From G965220825 sp965220825 (GTDB lineage Bacteria > Pseudomonadota > Alphaproteobacteria > UBA828): DNA of 64,000 bases. Location: positions 2,914,001 to 2,978,000 of the forward strand of contig OZ244839.1 of the NCBI GenBank assembly GCA_965220825.1, written 5' to 3'. Positions 25,922 to 35,194 of the stretch are shown here, piece after piece. The notes beneath the pieces are model-generated. The model had not been told where the DNA came from. It did no database searches and saw only the letters and a list, made by a program, of their open reading frames with translations. Position numbers and translations under genes: made by a program. Position 1 is the first letter of the stretch. Each line of letters opens with the position of its first letter.

Positions 25922-27085
25922 ATGCCGGTCTCGCGACTCCGGGAGATCCCGGGCATCGGCGTGGACCGGATGGGCGATGCGGCGGACGCGGCGGGCGACA
26001 GCGAGATGCTGCGCCTCGAGAATCTCGATACCGACATCCCGCCACCGCCCGCCGCCCTGGAGGCGACCCGCGCCGCACTGACCCGCGACGACGCCAACAG
26101 CTACCTGCCCTTCACCGGCACCGAGGCGCTTCGCCGCGCCGCCGCCGCGCGGGTCGGTGCCGATTCGGGCCTTGTCTACGACTGGCGGCGACAATGCGTG
26201 ATTTCGGCGGGCGGGCTTTCGGGCCTCCTCAATGCGCTGCTCGCCATGCTGGAGCCGGGTGATGAGGTGGTGATCACGGACCCGGCCTATGCGGGGCTCC
26301 TCAACCGCATCCGGCTTGCGGGCGGGGTGCCGCGCCTTGTGCCGCTCCGCACGCAAGATGGCGGCTGGCGGCTCGACCTCGACGCGCTGGCCAAGGCGGC
26401 GGGCGCACGGACGAAGGTCGTGCTCACCATGAGCCCCTCCATGCCGTCGGGCCTCGTGCATACGGAGGAGGAGTGGCGCGCCATCGAGGCGGTGGTGGAA
26501 CGCTGCGGCGCCTGGCTGCTCCACGATGCGGCGATGGAGCGCATCCTCTATTGGGACGCGCCGTTGCTGCACCCCGCCCGCTTCGAAGGGCTGGCCGGGC
26601 GCACGGTGACGGTGGGCAGCGTCTCCAAGGAATATCGCATGATCGGCTGGCGCGTCGGCTGGGTGGTGGGGCCGGTGGAGATTGTGGCCGACATCGCCCT
26701 GGTGGGCATGGCGAACGTGGTCTGCCAGGTGGGCATCGCCATGCCTGGCGCGGCCGCCGCGCTCACGGCCGAGGATGACGGTATCGCCGCTGCCGTCGCC
26801 GCCTGGCGCGCCCGCCGCGACGCGATCCTGGAGCGTCTCGCCGACCTGCCCGTGTACCGCCCCGACGGCGGCTGGGCGCTCCTGGTGGATACGCGCGCCC
26901 TCGGCATGGAGCCCGCGGAGGCCGCGAAGCGCCTCTTCGACAAGGGCCGGATCGCCGCCACCCCCATGACCGGCTGGGGCAGCGAGGAGCATGCCGGCCG
27001 CTACCTCCGCTTTGTCTTCTCCAACGAGCCCCCAGCCCGCCTCGCCGACATCCGCGAGCGCCTCCGCGCGGCGTGGTCGGTGTAG
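25922..27085 (+). CDS. PLP-dependent aminotransferase (class I/II fold)
   Basis: 387 residues of fold-type I. The Schiff-base lysine is in VGSVSKEYRMIGWRVGWVVG (about residue 237), TDPAYAGLLNRI and MSPSMPSGLVHTEEEW are typical of aspartate-aminotransferase-like enzymes, and RYLRFVFSNEP holds the carboxylate-binding arginine. It lies 12 bp after the LLM oxidoreductase and has a weak ribosome site. The amino donor and acceptor cannot be inferred. Confidence 0.9.
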   Translation: MPVSRLREIPGIGVDRMGDAADAAGDSEMLRLENLDTDIPPPPAALEATRAALTRDDANSYLPFTGTEALRRAAAARVGADSGLVYDWRRQCVISAGGLSGLLNALLAMLEPGDEVVITDPAYAGLLNRIRLAGGVPRLVPLRTQDGGWRLDLDALAKAAGARTKVVLTMSPSMPSGLVHTEEEWRAIEAVVERCGAWLLHDAAMERILYWDAPLLHPARFEGLAGRTVTVGSVSKEYRMIGWRVGWVVGPVEIVADIALVGMANVVCQVGIAMPGAAAALTAEDDGIAAAVAAWRARRDAILERLADLPVYRPDGGWALLVDTRALGMEPAEAAKRLFDKGRIAATPMTGWGSEEHAGRYLRFVFSNEPPARLADIRERLRAAWSV

Positions 27086-27166
27086 GACTGTTGGTCGAGG
27101 GCGCTTGACTCGCGGACGGTTCCCGTTTTCGGTTGGGTTGAGGGTTTCCGTGGAAAGGGGAGTGTC

Positions 27167-27754
27167 ATGACGGAGGCTTCGGTCGAGCACTACCTGCTGG
27201 AAGAGGCGGGCGAGAGCCCCAACAACGGGGCGCTGCCGCTGATCGTCTATCGCGCCGCCCTCGAGGTGAAGGGCGATGAGCCGGAAGGCGCGCTCGAGCG
27301 GGCGTTCGCGGCGAATGGCTGGGGCGACGGCTTCCGGGGGGATACCTTTCCCTTCCACCATTATCACTCCGTCGCCCATGAGGTGGTGGGTTGCGCCCGA
27401 GGTGCGGCCACGCTGCAGTTCGGCGGGCCGACGGGGCCCGTCGTGGATGTGCGCGCGGGCGATGCGGTGCTGATCCCGGCGGGCGTCGTCCATTGCCGGC
27501 TGGACGATGCGCCGGGCTACGCGAGCGTCGGCGCCTATCCGCCGGGCCAGCAGCCCGATCTCTGCGTGCTCTCGGAGGATGACGCGGCGGTCTCCCGCGG
27601 TCGCGGCGATACGGAGGGGCTTGCGCTCAAGGTGGTGGGCGAGGCCGAGATGCCCGCCATCCGCGCCGCCATTGCCGACACGCCGCTGCCGGAGACCGAT
27701 CCGGTGGCGGGCGTAGAGGGGCCGGTCGCCACCCTCTGGCTTGCCGGCCGCTAG
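27167..27754 (+). CDS. YjlB-like cupin protein
   Basis: 195 residues. FPFHHYHSVAHEVVGCARGA is a cupin motif 1 with three histidines, and GDAVLIPAGVVHCRL is cupin motif 2; both fit the YjlB-type single cupin. These proteins bind a metal and have no firmly assigned reaction. A clear AAAGGGGAG precedes ATG 27167. It stands 81 bp after the aminotransferase and 163 bp before the next operon. Confidence 0.85.
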   Translation: MTEASVEHYLLEEAGESPNNGALPLIVYRAALEVKGDEPEGALERAFAANGWGDGFRGDTFPFHHYHSVAHEVVGCARGAATLQFGGPTGPVVDVRAGDAVLIPAGVVHCRLDDAPGYASVGAYPPGQQPDLCVLSEDDAAVSRGRGDTEGLALKVVGEAEMPAIRAAIADTPLPETDPVAGVEGPVATLWLAGR

Positions 27755-27917
27755 CGCGGAATCCGATCCCGTTGCGACCTGTCCGGCGGTAAGGTCGCGA
27801 GTGTGAGTCAGGGAGAAGAGAAGTTGATGCCTTGCGCGCCGTTGCTAAACCCTTTCCGCCGCACAATCTGTGCATGTTGGACTATTCGCACAGGTTCAAC
27901 GAAAGAGTGAGATATCG

Positions 27918-28298
27918 ATGGACGTCGGACGACAATCCTTCGCTGATATGGCGAGACAGGACTTCGAGTTTACTCGGGAAACGAGATACCTGACGGGTGC
28001 AATAAAACTGGACTTCGGGACCAGCGCGTGGCTTTTGGCTTTCGACGACGGGACATTAACCGATGTCGCTGACGGCGCGGGGGCCGCCGAAGAGGATTGC
28101 AGGATCGTCGTCGGTGGCACACCTGAGCAATGGGAAATGTTGCTGGAGATGAAGCCGAGACCCTTTTATCAGTGTATTCAATCTGCGGCGGTGAAGCACG
28201 GCATGCGTATTTCGGATACGCACGAGTCATTCGCCTATCTTCCCGCTCTGAACAGGATGACGACGCTGTTGCGCCAACTTAAGAGCGGCGAGGCCTGA
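27918..28298 (+). CDS. SCP2-like sterol-carrier-domain protein
   Basis: 126 residues. AWLLAFDDGTLTDVADGAG, then DCRIVVGGTPEQWEMLLEMK and an alpha-helical tail, resemble the SCP2 fold, which offers a hydrophobic pocket for lipid-like ligands. ATG 27918 is chosen; an in-frame ATG 48 bp upstream is weaker. It is followed 3 bp later by an alpha/beta hydrolase and heads a five- to six-gene set with a CUT2-type ABC transporter. The base composition of 27840-28300 is slightly AT-richer than the preceding genes. It may deliver a hydrophobic ligand to the hydrolase; this is inference. Confidence 0.65.
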   Translation: MDVGRQSFADMARQDFEFTRETRYLTGAIKLDFGTSAWLLAFDDGTLTDVADGAGAAEEDCRIVVGGTPEQWEMLLEMKPRPFYQCIQSAAVKHGMRISDTHESFAYLPALNRMTTLLRQLKSGEA

Positions 28299-28301
28299 AC
28301 C

Positions 28302-29174
28302 ATGGCGAAGCACGATCCCATCACCGGCCGCTACGTCTATCTGACCGTCGAGGATATCGAATACCGCCTCTATTACGAGGAAGCGGGCCAGGGCATTCCC
28401 CTGATCGTCGGCCATACCGCAGGCTCGGACGGTCGGCAATACCGGCACCTCTTGTGCGACGCGGAGGTGACGAAGGATTTTCGCGTCATCGCGTTCGACC
28501 TGCCATATCACGGAAAGTCTCTTCCACCCTACGGCGTGCGCTGGTGGGAGCAGGAATACAACATGACGAAGAGCCGGATGATGGCCTTTCCGAACGTCTT
28601 TTCCGATGCTCTTGAGCTCGAGCGGCCGGTTTACATGGGCAGCTCCATGGGAGGGCATCTGGCGCTCGACCTGGCGTCCAATTATCCCGACCGCTATCGC
28701 GCCACGATTTCCGTCGAGGGGGCACTGCGTTCCGCCGTCGAATATGTCGAGGTGGGGATGGATGGAATCCGCAAGGAATTCGACAACCCGAACGTCAACC
28801 GAACCTCTATTGGCGCAGCAATGATGCTGAACATTTCACCCTATACGCCGGAAGAAAACGTTCGTGAAATTCAATGGGAGTACAGTTGCGGTGGTCCCGG
28901 CGTTTTCGCGGGCGATCTCTACTATTACTACTACGACCACGACATGTCCGATGCGGAAGCGGCTGCAATCGACACGTCGAAGTGCATGGTCTATTTCGTT
29001 ACGGGCGAGTACGACCCCAACACATCGCCAAAGGAGACCCAGGCGGCCGCCGATCTTGTCAAGGGCTCAAAATTCTGGCCGATGAAAAAACTTGGACACT
29101 TTCCCGTGACGGAAAACTATCCCGAGTTCCGTAAGTATCTTATGCCCATACTGGCAGAGATCTTAGAAAAATAG
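28302..29174 (+). CDS. Alpha/beta hydrolase
   Basis: 290 residues. The nucleophile elbow is GSSMGG (Ser115), the acid is probably in GEYDPNTSP and the histidine in LGHFPVTENYP. The lid has a run of five tyrosines (DLYYYYYDHD). It differs from the hydrolase at 23953 and clusters with the SCP2-like and periplasmic binding protein genes with spacings of 3 and 19 bp, which argues for shared expression. Likely an esterase or lactonase acting on the transported compound; the substrate is unknown. Confidence 0.88.
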   Translation: MAKHDPITGRYVYLTVEDIEYRLYYEEAGQGIPLIVGHTAGSDGRQYRHLLCDAEVTKDFRVIAFDLPYHGKSLPPYGVRWWEQEYNMTKSRMMAFPNVFSDALELERPVYMGSSMGGHLALDLASNYPDRYRATISVEGALRSAVEYVEVGMDGIRKEFDNPNVNRTSIGAAMMLNISPYTPEENVREIQWEYSCGGPGVFAGDLYYYYYDHDMSDAEAAAIDTSKCMVYFVTGEYDPNTSPKETQAAADLVKGSKFWPMKKLGHFPVTENYPEFRKYLMPILAEILEK

Positions 29175-29193
29175 AGAAACAGGAGGGAGTTCG

Positions 29194-30360
29194 ATGAAAT
29201 CTTGGAAGTTTCTTGCGGGCGCTGTCGTTGCCGCGTTCATGGCCGGCAATGTCACGGACACCTTGGCTGAAGGCCTCGATGAACTGCCGGTAGATCTCCA
29301 GGCGGCCTACGAGGGGCTGGACCAGGACCAGCCCACCGGGGCCAGCCTTCTGCGTGACTTCAAAGCCAAGGATGGACCGCCCTGGACCATCGGCTATGCG
29401 AGCTCCTATGCGGGCAACACATGGCGTGCCGCGTCCATGAACATGATCATGAATGTTCTCCTGCCCCAAGCGCAGGAGGCGGGACTGGTCGATGACGTGA
29501 TCGTCACGCAATCGGATCTGAAGGACGCCGTGCAGATCCAGCAGATGCGCCAGCTCGTGGACCAGGGCGTTGATGCCATCATCATCTGCTGCTCCAACAT
29601 CACCGCCCTGAACCAGACCATCAAATATGCCCATGACAAGGGCGTGCCCGTCTTCTCTTACTCGGGCTACGTCACGGCGCCGGAGGCGATCAGCGTATCG
29701 GCCAACTATGTGGATGGCGGCTATCAGATCGCCAAGGCGATTGCGGAGAAGATCGGTGGCAAGGGCAATGTCTTGCTGGTCAGCGGAATTTCCGGGCTTG
29801 CATCGTCCGACAGCTTCGACAAGGGCGCACTCGCGGCGCTCGGCGAGTATCCCGAAATCGAACTGATCGGAACCGTACAGGGCTTCTGGACAGACCAGGT
29901 GGCACAGGTGGAAGTCCAGAAGTTTCTTGCGACCCACCCGCAGCAGCTCGATGGCATCGTGCTTCAGTCGCCGTCAGAGAATGGCGTGCTGCAGGCGCTG
30001 CTCCAGTCCGGCCGTCCCATGGTACCGATTAGCCTCGGGGGCGAGAGGGGCGCGATCTGCTACTGGCGCAACAACCCGGACTGGGTCGACGGCGGCTTCT
30101 ATGTGTGGCCGCCCGCAGGGGAGATGTACATCGCGTGGAACATGATGCTACGGACGTTGCAGGGTCAGGGGCCCAAGATCCAGTCGGTCGTTCGTCCGGT
30201 CATGCAGTTCGGCTACGAGGATGTACTCGAGAACATCCCTGAGGATTGCAGCATCGACGACCCCACCTGGATGGAGCCTGCGCCCGAGGCGTGGTTCCCG
30301 CCGTCCATGGCGGACGCCATGGTGCTGAGCCCGGCCGACCCCTTCACCTGGAAGCCCTGA
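29194..30360 (+). CDS. Sugar-type ABC transporter substrate-binding protein (CUT2/RbsB-like)
   Basis: 388 residues with an N-terminal signal peptide (about 1-25, cleavage after TLA likely) and the two-lobed periplasmic binding fold: WTIGYASSYAGNTWRA, DAIIICCSNITALNQTI and HPQQLDGIVLQS are typical. It is longer than RbsB (about 296) because of an N-terminal segment and a C-terminal tail rich in Pro/Trp. An AGGAGGG site lies just before ATG 29194. It probably captures a sugar-like or modified ligand, delivered to the ATPase and two permeases that follow. Confidence 0.87.
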   Translation: MKSWKFLAGAVVAAFMAGNVTDTLAEGLDELPVDLQAAYEGLDQDQPTGASLLRDFKAKDGPPWTIGYASSYAGNTWRAASMNMIMNVLLPQAQEAGLVDDVIVTQSDLKDAVQIQQMRQLVDQGVDAIIICCSNITALNQTIKYAHDKGVPVFSYSGYVTAPEAISVSANYVDGGYQIAKAIAEKIGGKGNVLLVSGISGLASSDSFDKGALAALGEYPEIELIGTVQGFWTDQVAQVEVQKFLATHPQQLDGIVLQSPSENGVLQALLQSGRPMVPISLGGERGAICYWRNNPDWVDGGFYVWPPAGEMYIAWNMMLRTLQGQGPKIQSVVRPVMQFGYEDVLENIPEDCSIDDPTWMEPAPEAWFPPSMADAMVLSPADPFTWKP

Positions 30361-30469
30361 CGGGCCCCGCATAGCCGATCGATACCATATGCCGGGGGGC
30401 GCTCATTTCGCGATGCGCCTCCCGGACATTTTGCGAGCCTAGCGATCTCAGTGGTCCCGTGAGGCAACG

Positions 30470-32023
30470 ATGCCGACATCCGAGGGCGCGATCGTCATTC
30501 GAGACGTATCCAAGAGATTTGGAGAGACCGTTGCCCTCGACAATTGTAGTGTCACGATAAGGCCGGGTGAGATCCATGCGATCGTCGGTGAGAACGGCAG
30601 CGGCAAGTCTACGCTGGCAAAGATACTCTCCGGCGTCCTGGCTGCCGATGCGGGAACACTGTCCGTCTTCGGCGAGCGGCCGCGCAGTCCGATTCACGCC
30701 CGCAGTCTGGGTATAGCCACCATCTTTCAGGAAGTTCTTGTCGCCGAGGACCTTTCAGTCCTCGACAACCTGTTTGCCGGTTCTGATAGCCCCTGGCGCC
30801 GCGAGCACACGCCACGAAAGGCTCGCGTTTTGGGTCGGGACATGCTGAAGAGGCTGACTGGGATCGACATCGACCTGAACGCCCGGGTCGGTTCCCTCTC
30901 ACTCAGCATAAAGCAGTGGATCGTCATCGCACGCGCGCTGCTTTCGGAGCCCAGACTTCTCATATTGGACGAGTCCTCGGCCGCCCTCGACCTGGAAGCG
31001 ACGGCGCGACTGCATGCCGAAATCGACCGGCTGCGCCATGCCGGATGCTACGTCGTCATGGTGACCCATCGCATTGCCGAATTGACGAGGATCACCGACC
31101 GCGCCACCGTCCTGAGAGATGGCCGGGTGGCGGGCAAGCTGGCAGGCGCCGAGATCACCGAACGGAACCTGCTCGCGCTGATGTCGCCGGACAGGCGAAT
31201 TCTCGATGCCGCCTCAGGGCGCGCAGCCGACGCGGTCAATGGGGCGGATAACACCGTTCTGACGGCCCGCGACCTCAAGACCCATAGCGGTGGCCGGCCC
31301 ATCGGCTTTCAGCTTCGGCGTGGCGAAATCGTCGGTGTCACCGGCCTCGACGGTCAAGGGCATGTGCGCTTCGCGCGCACGCTCGCCGGGGTGCTCCCTG
31401 CCGCGGGCGGCCAGGTCATGGTGCGCGGGGAGGGGCGGGACAAGGACATACGGGACGGCACCGACGCCGCAGACAGGGGCATCGCGTTCATTAGCGGAGA
31501 CCGGGCCCGCGAGGGCATCTTCCCCAATCTGAGTATCCTCGAGAACTTCGCGCTGTCTCTCTATCGCTCCAAGTGCGGTGCGCTGGGATGGATCGACAGT
31601 ACGGCGATGGTCGGGAGGTTCGAGCCCGAAGTGAAGCGGCTGAAGATAAAAGCCGGTGCCTGGTCCGATCGCATCACTTCTCTCAGCGGCGGGAATCAGC
31701 AGAAGATTTTGATTGCAAGGGCATTTGCCCAGTCACCGAACATTATCATTCTCGACGACCCTGCTCGAGGCGTCGATGCAAGCACCAAGCGGGAACTCTA
31801 TGCCGAGCTCAGGGACTTCGCGAAGGCGGGGGGAGCGGTGGTCTATCTCTCCAGCGAGATCGAGGAGTTTTTCGACTTTGCCGACCGTGTCGTCATCTTC
31901 CGCGCGGGCGAAATCTTCGACACGATTGCGGCGCAGGATATGTCCGAGCAAACAATCCTGGCCGCCATGTTCGGACAGTCCAAGCAGGAGAACCCCGCAT
32001 ACGAAGCTGCAGAACATTGCTGA
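30470..32023 (+). CDS. CUT2-type sugar ABC transporter ATP-binding protein
   Basis: 517 residues with two ABC domains. The first has Walker A GENGSGKSTL, Walker B LLILDESSAALD and a weakened signature. The second has a degenerate Walker A (GLDGQGHVRF), as usual in RbsA-type proteins, but a good signature SGGNQQKILIAR and Walker B IIILDDPARG. It energises uptake with two permease subunits. ATG 30470 follows a 109-bp gap after the binding-protein gene. The stop overlaps the likely start of the first permease. Confidence 0.93.
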   Translation: MPTSEGAIVIRDVSKRFGETVALDNCSVTIRPGEIHAIVGENGSGKSTLAKILSGVLAADAGTLSVFGERPRSPIHARSLGIATIFQEVLVAEDLSVLDNLFAGSDSPWRREHTPRKARVLGRDMLKRLTGIDIDLNARVGSLSLSIKQWIVIARALLSEPRLLILDESSAALDLEATARLHAEIDRLRHAGCYVVMVTHRIAELTRITDRATVLRDGRVAGKLAGAEITERNLLALMSPDRRILDAASGRAADAVNGADNTVLTARDLKTHSGGRPIGFQLRRGEIVGVTGLDGQGHVRFARTLAGVLPAAGGQVMVRGEGRDKDIRDGTDAADRGIAFISGDRAREGIFPNLSILENFALSLYRSKCGALGWIDSTAMVGRFEPEVKRLKIKAGAWSDRITSLSGGNQQKILIARAFAQSPNIIILDDPARGVDASTKRELYAELRDFAKAGGAVVYLSSEIEEFFDFADRVVIFRAGEIFDTIAAQDMSEQTILAAMFGQSKQENPAYEAAEHC

Positions 32024-32991
32024 CAAGGCTCGAACTGAACGCGAATGTCATTGAGAACAATAGGCACCTTATTGTTCCCATAACGCTCGCCGTGGCCCTA
32101 TGCCTCGTTGCGCTGGTGCGCGGCCCGCAACTCTTCACCAACAACGGCATCGGCAGCGCAATCATCGTCTTGGCGCCTCTGATGCTCGCAGCGCTCGCCG
32201 TGACGCCGATCGCCCTGGTGGGGCGTGGGGGCGTCGACCTGTCGGTCGGGCCCCTTCTCGGCTTCATTAACGTAAGCTTGGTCAAGTGGCTGGTGGGGCA
32301 AGATATTTCCAATCCGGCCTTGGTCGTCGGGTACGTGATCGCCGCCGGCGTGATTTACCAGCTCATCGTTGCCGCTACGATCATTTACGTCCGTGTCTCG
32401 CCGATCATCGTCACGCTCAGCGGTTACTTGGTTCTCACGGGAATCAATCTCGTGATCATGGACCGCCCCTCCGGCGTGGCGCCTGAGTGGATGCACGGAT
32501 GGGGTTACGGCACCGAGATTTTCTCTCCGGTTTTCTTCATCGTCGTGATCATGATTGGCCTGTGGTTCCTCTTTGCCAGGACACCGCTCTACAAGCAGAT
32601 CGTGCTGACCGGTGCGGACGAACGCATGTCGTTCGCGAACGGGGTGAACATTGTCGCCGCTCGTTTCGGCGCACATGCGGTCGCAGGCGCGTTCACGGGA
32701 ATTGCCGCGCTCACCTTCACCGCGCTCATCGCTTCGGGGGACCCGACGCAGGGAAACACATATACGCTCATGGCGATCACCGCGCTGGTCCTGGGCGGGA
32801 CGAGCCTGGCCGGCGGGACGGGTGGTGGGCTCGGATCCATCCTCGGGGCCGTCAACATCTACTTGATCTCCTACGTCCTCTCCACGTTCAACTTTGGCAA
32901 CGTGTCCGGTTTCGTCACGCAACTCTCGACCGGCGCAATCCTGGTTCTCTCCCTGATGATCAACAGCGTCATGAACCGGAGGTCGACATGA
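32017..32991 (+). CDS. CUT2-type ABC transporter permease (first)
   Basis: About 324 residues with roughly ten membrane helices. GRGGVDLSVGPLLGF near residue 70 is the RbsC-type motif and TALVLGGTSLAGGTGGGLGS near 255 is the conserved cytoplasmic loop facing the ATPase. No ATG is available; TTG 32017 is the upstream limit and overlaps the ATPase gene end. An internal start nearer LELNANVIEN is possible. Its stop overlaps the next permease as ATGA. Two different permeases suggest a heterodimeric channel. Confidence 0.88.
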   Translation: MLTRLELNANVIENNRHLIVPITLAVALCLVALVRGPQLFTNNGIGSAIIVLAPLMLAALAVTPIALVGRGGVDLSVGPLLGFINVSLVKWLVGQDISNPALVVGYVIAAGVIYQLIVAATIIYVRVSPIIVTLSGYLVLTGINLVIMDRPSGVAPEWMHGWGYGTEIFSPVFFIVVIMIGLWFLFARTPLYKQIVLTGADERMSFANGVNIVAARFGAHAVAGAFTGIAALTFTALIASGDPTQGNTYTLMAITALVLGGTSLAGGTGGGLGSILGAVNIYLISYVLSTFNFGNVSGFVTQLSTGAILVLSLMINSVMNRRST

Positions 32992-34004
32992 AGGTTCCGC
33001 TGGCAGGCGCTTCGGTCCGGGGCATGGCGCCGGGCCTCGACAGCGTCAACAGGGGCATTTTGATCGGCCTCGCCCTGCTTATTGTCCTCTTCATCGTCGG
33101 CTCGCTCGCCGTTCCAGGCTTCGCGTCATTTTGGAACCTCCGCTCGATGTTGCTGCTCGCGGCGTTTCTCGGTCTGGCTTCGTTGGGTCAGACCCTGGTA
33201 GCGCTGTTGGGAGGCATCGACCTGTCCATTCCGTTCGTCATCGGATCCGCCAACATCCTCCTGGCCAGCCTGTTCAACTGGGACGTTCCCCCCGTCCTTG
33301 CGTGTGTTCTCGTAATTCTCGCCGGCGCAGCGGTGGGCGCCGTCAACGGGGTTCTCGGCTTTCGCATTCAGGGTCAGGCTCTCATCCTGACCCTGGGAGT
33401 CGGATTTGCGGTGGTGGGCGCGACGCAGATCGTTACCAGCATTGGTTCGGTCTACGCGGGCAATGTGCTGGGCCAGGTGCCGGACTGGCTCAGGAACGTC
33501 TCATCCATCGCCGGAACGACGTTCGGGCTTCCGTTGCCGCCGGTGATTTTTGTGTGGATCGCCGTCTCGATCGCCGTCGTCCTGATCATGACGAAAACCC
33601 GCTTCGGCAGGAACTTCTATGCGGTCGGCGGCAATCGCGCGGCGGCAGCGCGGCTGCAGATATCGGAGCGGGTAATCTGGGTCAGCGCCCATGTTGTGAG
33701 CGGCGCCATCGCTGCAGCGACCGGTGTCGTCCTGCTGGGCTTCTCCGGGGGCGGATTCGTGGGCGTTGGCGACCCGTACCTCTTCATGACCGTCGCGGCG
33801 GTGGTTATCGGAGGGACGTCTCTGCTGGGCGGGTGGGGTGGCTACGGAAGCACGATCATAGGCGTTTTGGCACTGACCATGCTCACGTCGCTGCTGGTCG
33901 GCCTTGGCCTCAGCTATGCCATGCAGCAGGCTATATTCGGCCTCCTCATCGTTCCCATGGTTGCCCTCTATGGGCGCTCTCCTCACATCCGCAATCAAAT
34001 CTGA
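32988..34004 (+). CDS. CUT2-type ABC transporter permease (second)
   Basis: 338 residues, again with about ten helices. ALLGGIDLSIPFVIG and VVIGGTSLLGGWGGYGSTII are the matching conserved segments. ATG 32988 overlaps the previous stop by ATGA. It ends the SCP2/hydrolase/ABC transport set. After it, 154 bp separate the convergent dopa-dioxygenase-like gene, with a hairpin at 34109-34128. Confidence 0.92.
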   Translation: MKVPLAGASVRGMAPGLDSVNRGILIGLALLIVLFIVGSLAVPGFASFWNLRSMLLLAAFLGLASLGQTLVALLGGIDLSIPFVIGSANILLASLFNWDVPPVLACVLVILAGAAVGAVNGVLGFRIQGQALILTLGVGFAVVGATQIVTSIGSVYAGNVLGQVPDWLRNVSSIAGTTFGLPLPPVIFVWIAVSIAVVLIMTKTRFGRNFYAVGGNRAAAARLQISERVIWVSAHVVSGAIAAATGVVLLGFSGGGFVGVGDPYLFMTVAAVVIGGTSLLGGWGGYGSTIIGVLALTMLTSLLVGLGLSYAMQQAIFGLLIVPMVALYGRSPHIRNQI

Positions 34005-34108
34005 ATTCTCAAGGCCCGGCACGGCGAGGGTGAGCGGGCGGCTCGCGCAGGGTGACCTCGCCCGAAGGCGCTTGGCGGGGATCGTCGCTCCGGGCGGGCA
34101 GAGACGCA

Positions 34109-34128
34109 GCGCGGGTTCAATCCCGCGC
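34109..34128. terminator. Perfect hairpin between convergent genes
   Basis: GCGCGGG, a 6-nt loop TTCAAT, then CCCGCGC: a 7-bp perfect stem midway between the permease and dioxygenase-like genes, which converge. There is no T-run, so intrinsic termination is only suggested. Confidence 0.35.
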
Positions 34129-34158
34129 CATAGGTCGCGATATGATCGGATTCCGCCG

Positions 34159-34526
34159 CTAGCGCGCGTTTTCGGGCGGTGGGGCGGTTGGTCGAAGGCG
34201 GTCGGATCGGAGCGGCAGCGGCTCGCCCAGCCAGAGCATGTTTTCCAGGTGGTCGGCCACCGCGTCGTTCGACAGCGGATGGATCAGGATCGAATGCCCC
34301 CGCCGGTTGAACATCAGCCAGGGCAGGATGGTGCCGAAGGCCTCGGGCTCGAACGCCACCTGGAACATGGGGACGGGGTGGGGGCCCACCGGCTCGTCCC
34401 GCCAGCGCCCCATGCGCAACGGGAAGCGCGCGACGAGCCCGGTGCGAACGGCCGCTGCGCTGCTGCGCGTCTCCGGCGTGTAATAGACGTGGGCGTGGTA
34501 GCCGGTAACGGCCGCCAAGCGTTCGT

Positions 34527-34530
<4 letters not shown>
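34159..34530 (-). CDS. DOPA 4,5-dioxygenase family protein
   Basis: 123 residues. GYHAHVYYTPETRSSA at the N-terminus, GRWRDEPVGPHPVPMFQV and SILIHPLSNDAVADH are the conserved His-containing segments of the DOPA 4,5-dioxygenase family (an extradiol-type non-heme iron fold). The start is GTG 34530, overlapping the TGA of the glutaredoxin gene (GTGA). It is the last gene of the purQ-purL-bolA-grxD run. The cellular substrate in bacteria is unclear. Confidence 0.82.
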
Positions 34531-34880
<350 letters not shown>

Positions 34881-34943
34881 GGCGAGTCCCTTTCGTCTTC
34901 TGTCTGTTGCTATTGCGGATGTCCGCCGCGCATGCGGCGGCTT

Positions 34944-35183
34944 TCAGGCGTCCGCGGGGGCGGCGGTCTGAAGTGCGAGTGCGTGGAGCTCACCGCCCAT
35001 TCGCCCGCGCAGGGCACGATAGACCATCTGGTGCTGCTCCACCCGCGACTTTCCCTTGAAAGCCGCCGAGATCACGCGCGCGGCGTAATGGTCTCCATCG
35101 CCGCGCAGGTCGTCGATATGGACCTCGGCGTCCGGAAAGGTTTCCCGGATGAGCCGTTCGATCTCTCCCGCGTCCATCGGCAT
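34944..35183 (-). CDS. bolA: BolA family protein
   Basis: 79 residues. The conserved helix and HxxVYRAL motif appears as VEQHQMVYRALRGRMGGELH, and the N-terminal region IRETFPDAEVHIDDLRGDGD is also typical. The start is ATG 35183 or 35177. It works as partner of the CGFS glutaredoxin in Fe-S/redox homeostasis. It is 11 bp downstream of purL. Confidence 0.93.
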   Translation of the reverse strand: MPMDAGEIERLIRETFPDAEVHIDDLRGDGDHYAARVISAAFKGKSRVEQHQMVYRALRGRMGGELHALALQTAAPADA

Positions 35184-35194
35184 CGGCGCCGCCC

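Noticed and set aside
34101..34132. T-arm-like sequence GCGGGTTCAATCCCGC suggesting a tRNA end
   Set aside because: No acceptor, D or anticodon arm can be drawn upstream, and the stem and loop do not have T-arm geometry (loop of six). Kept only as a hairpin.
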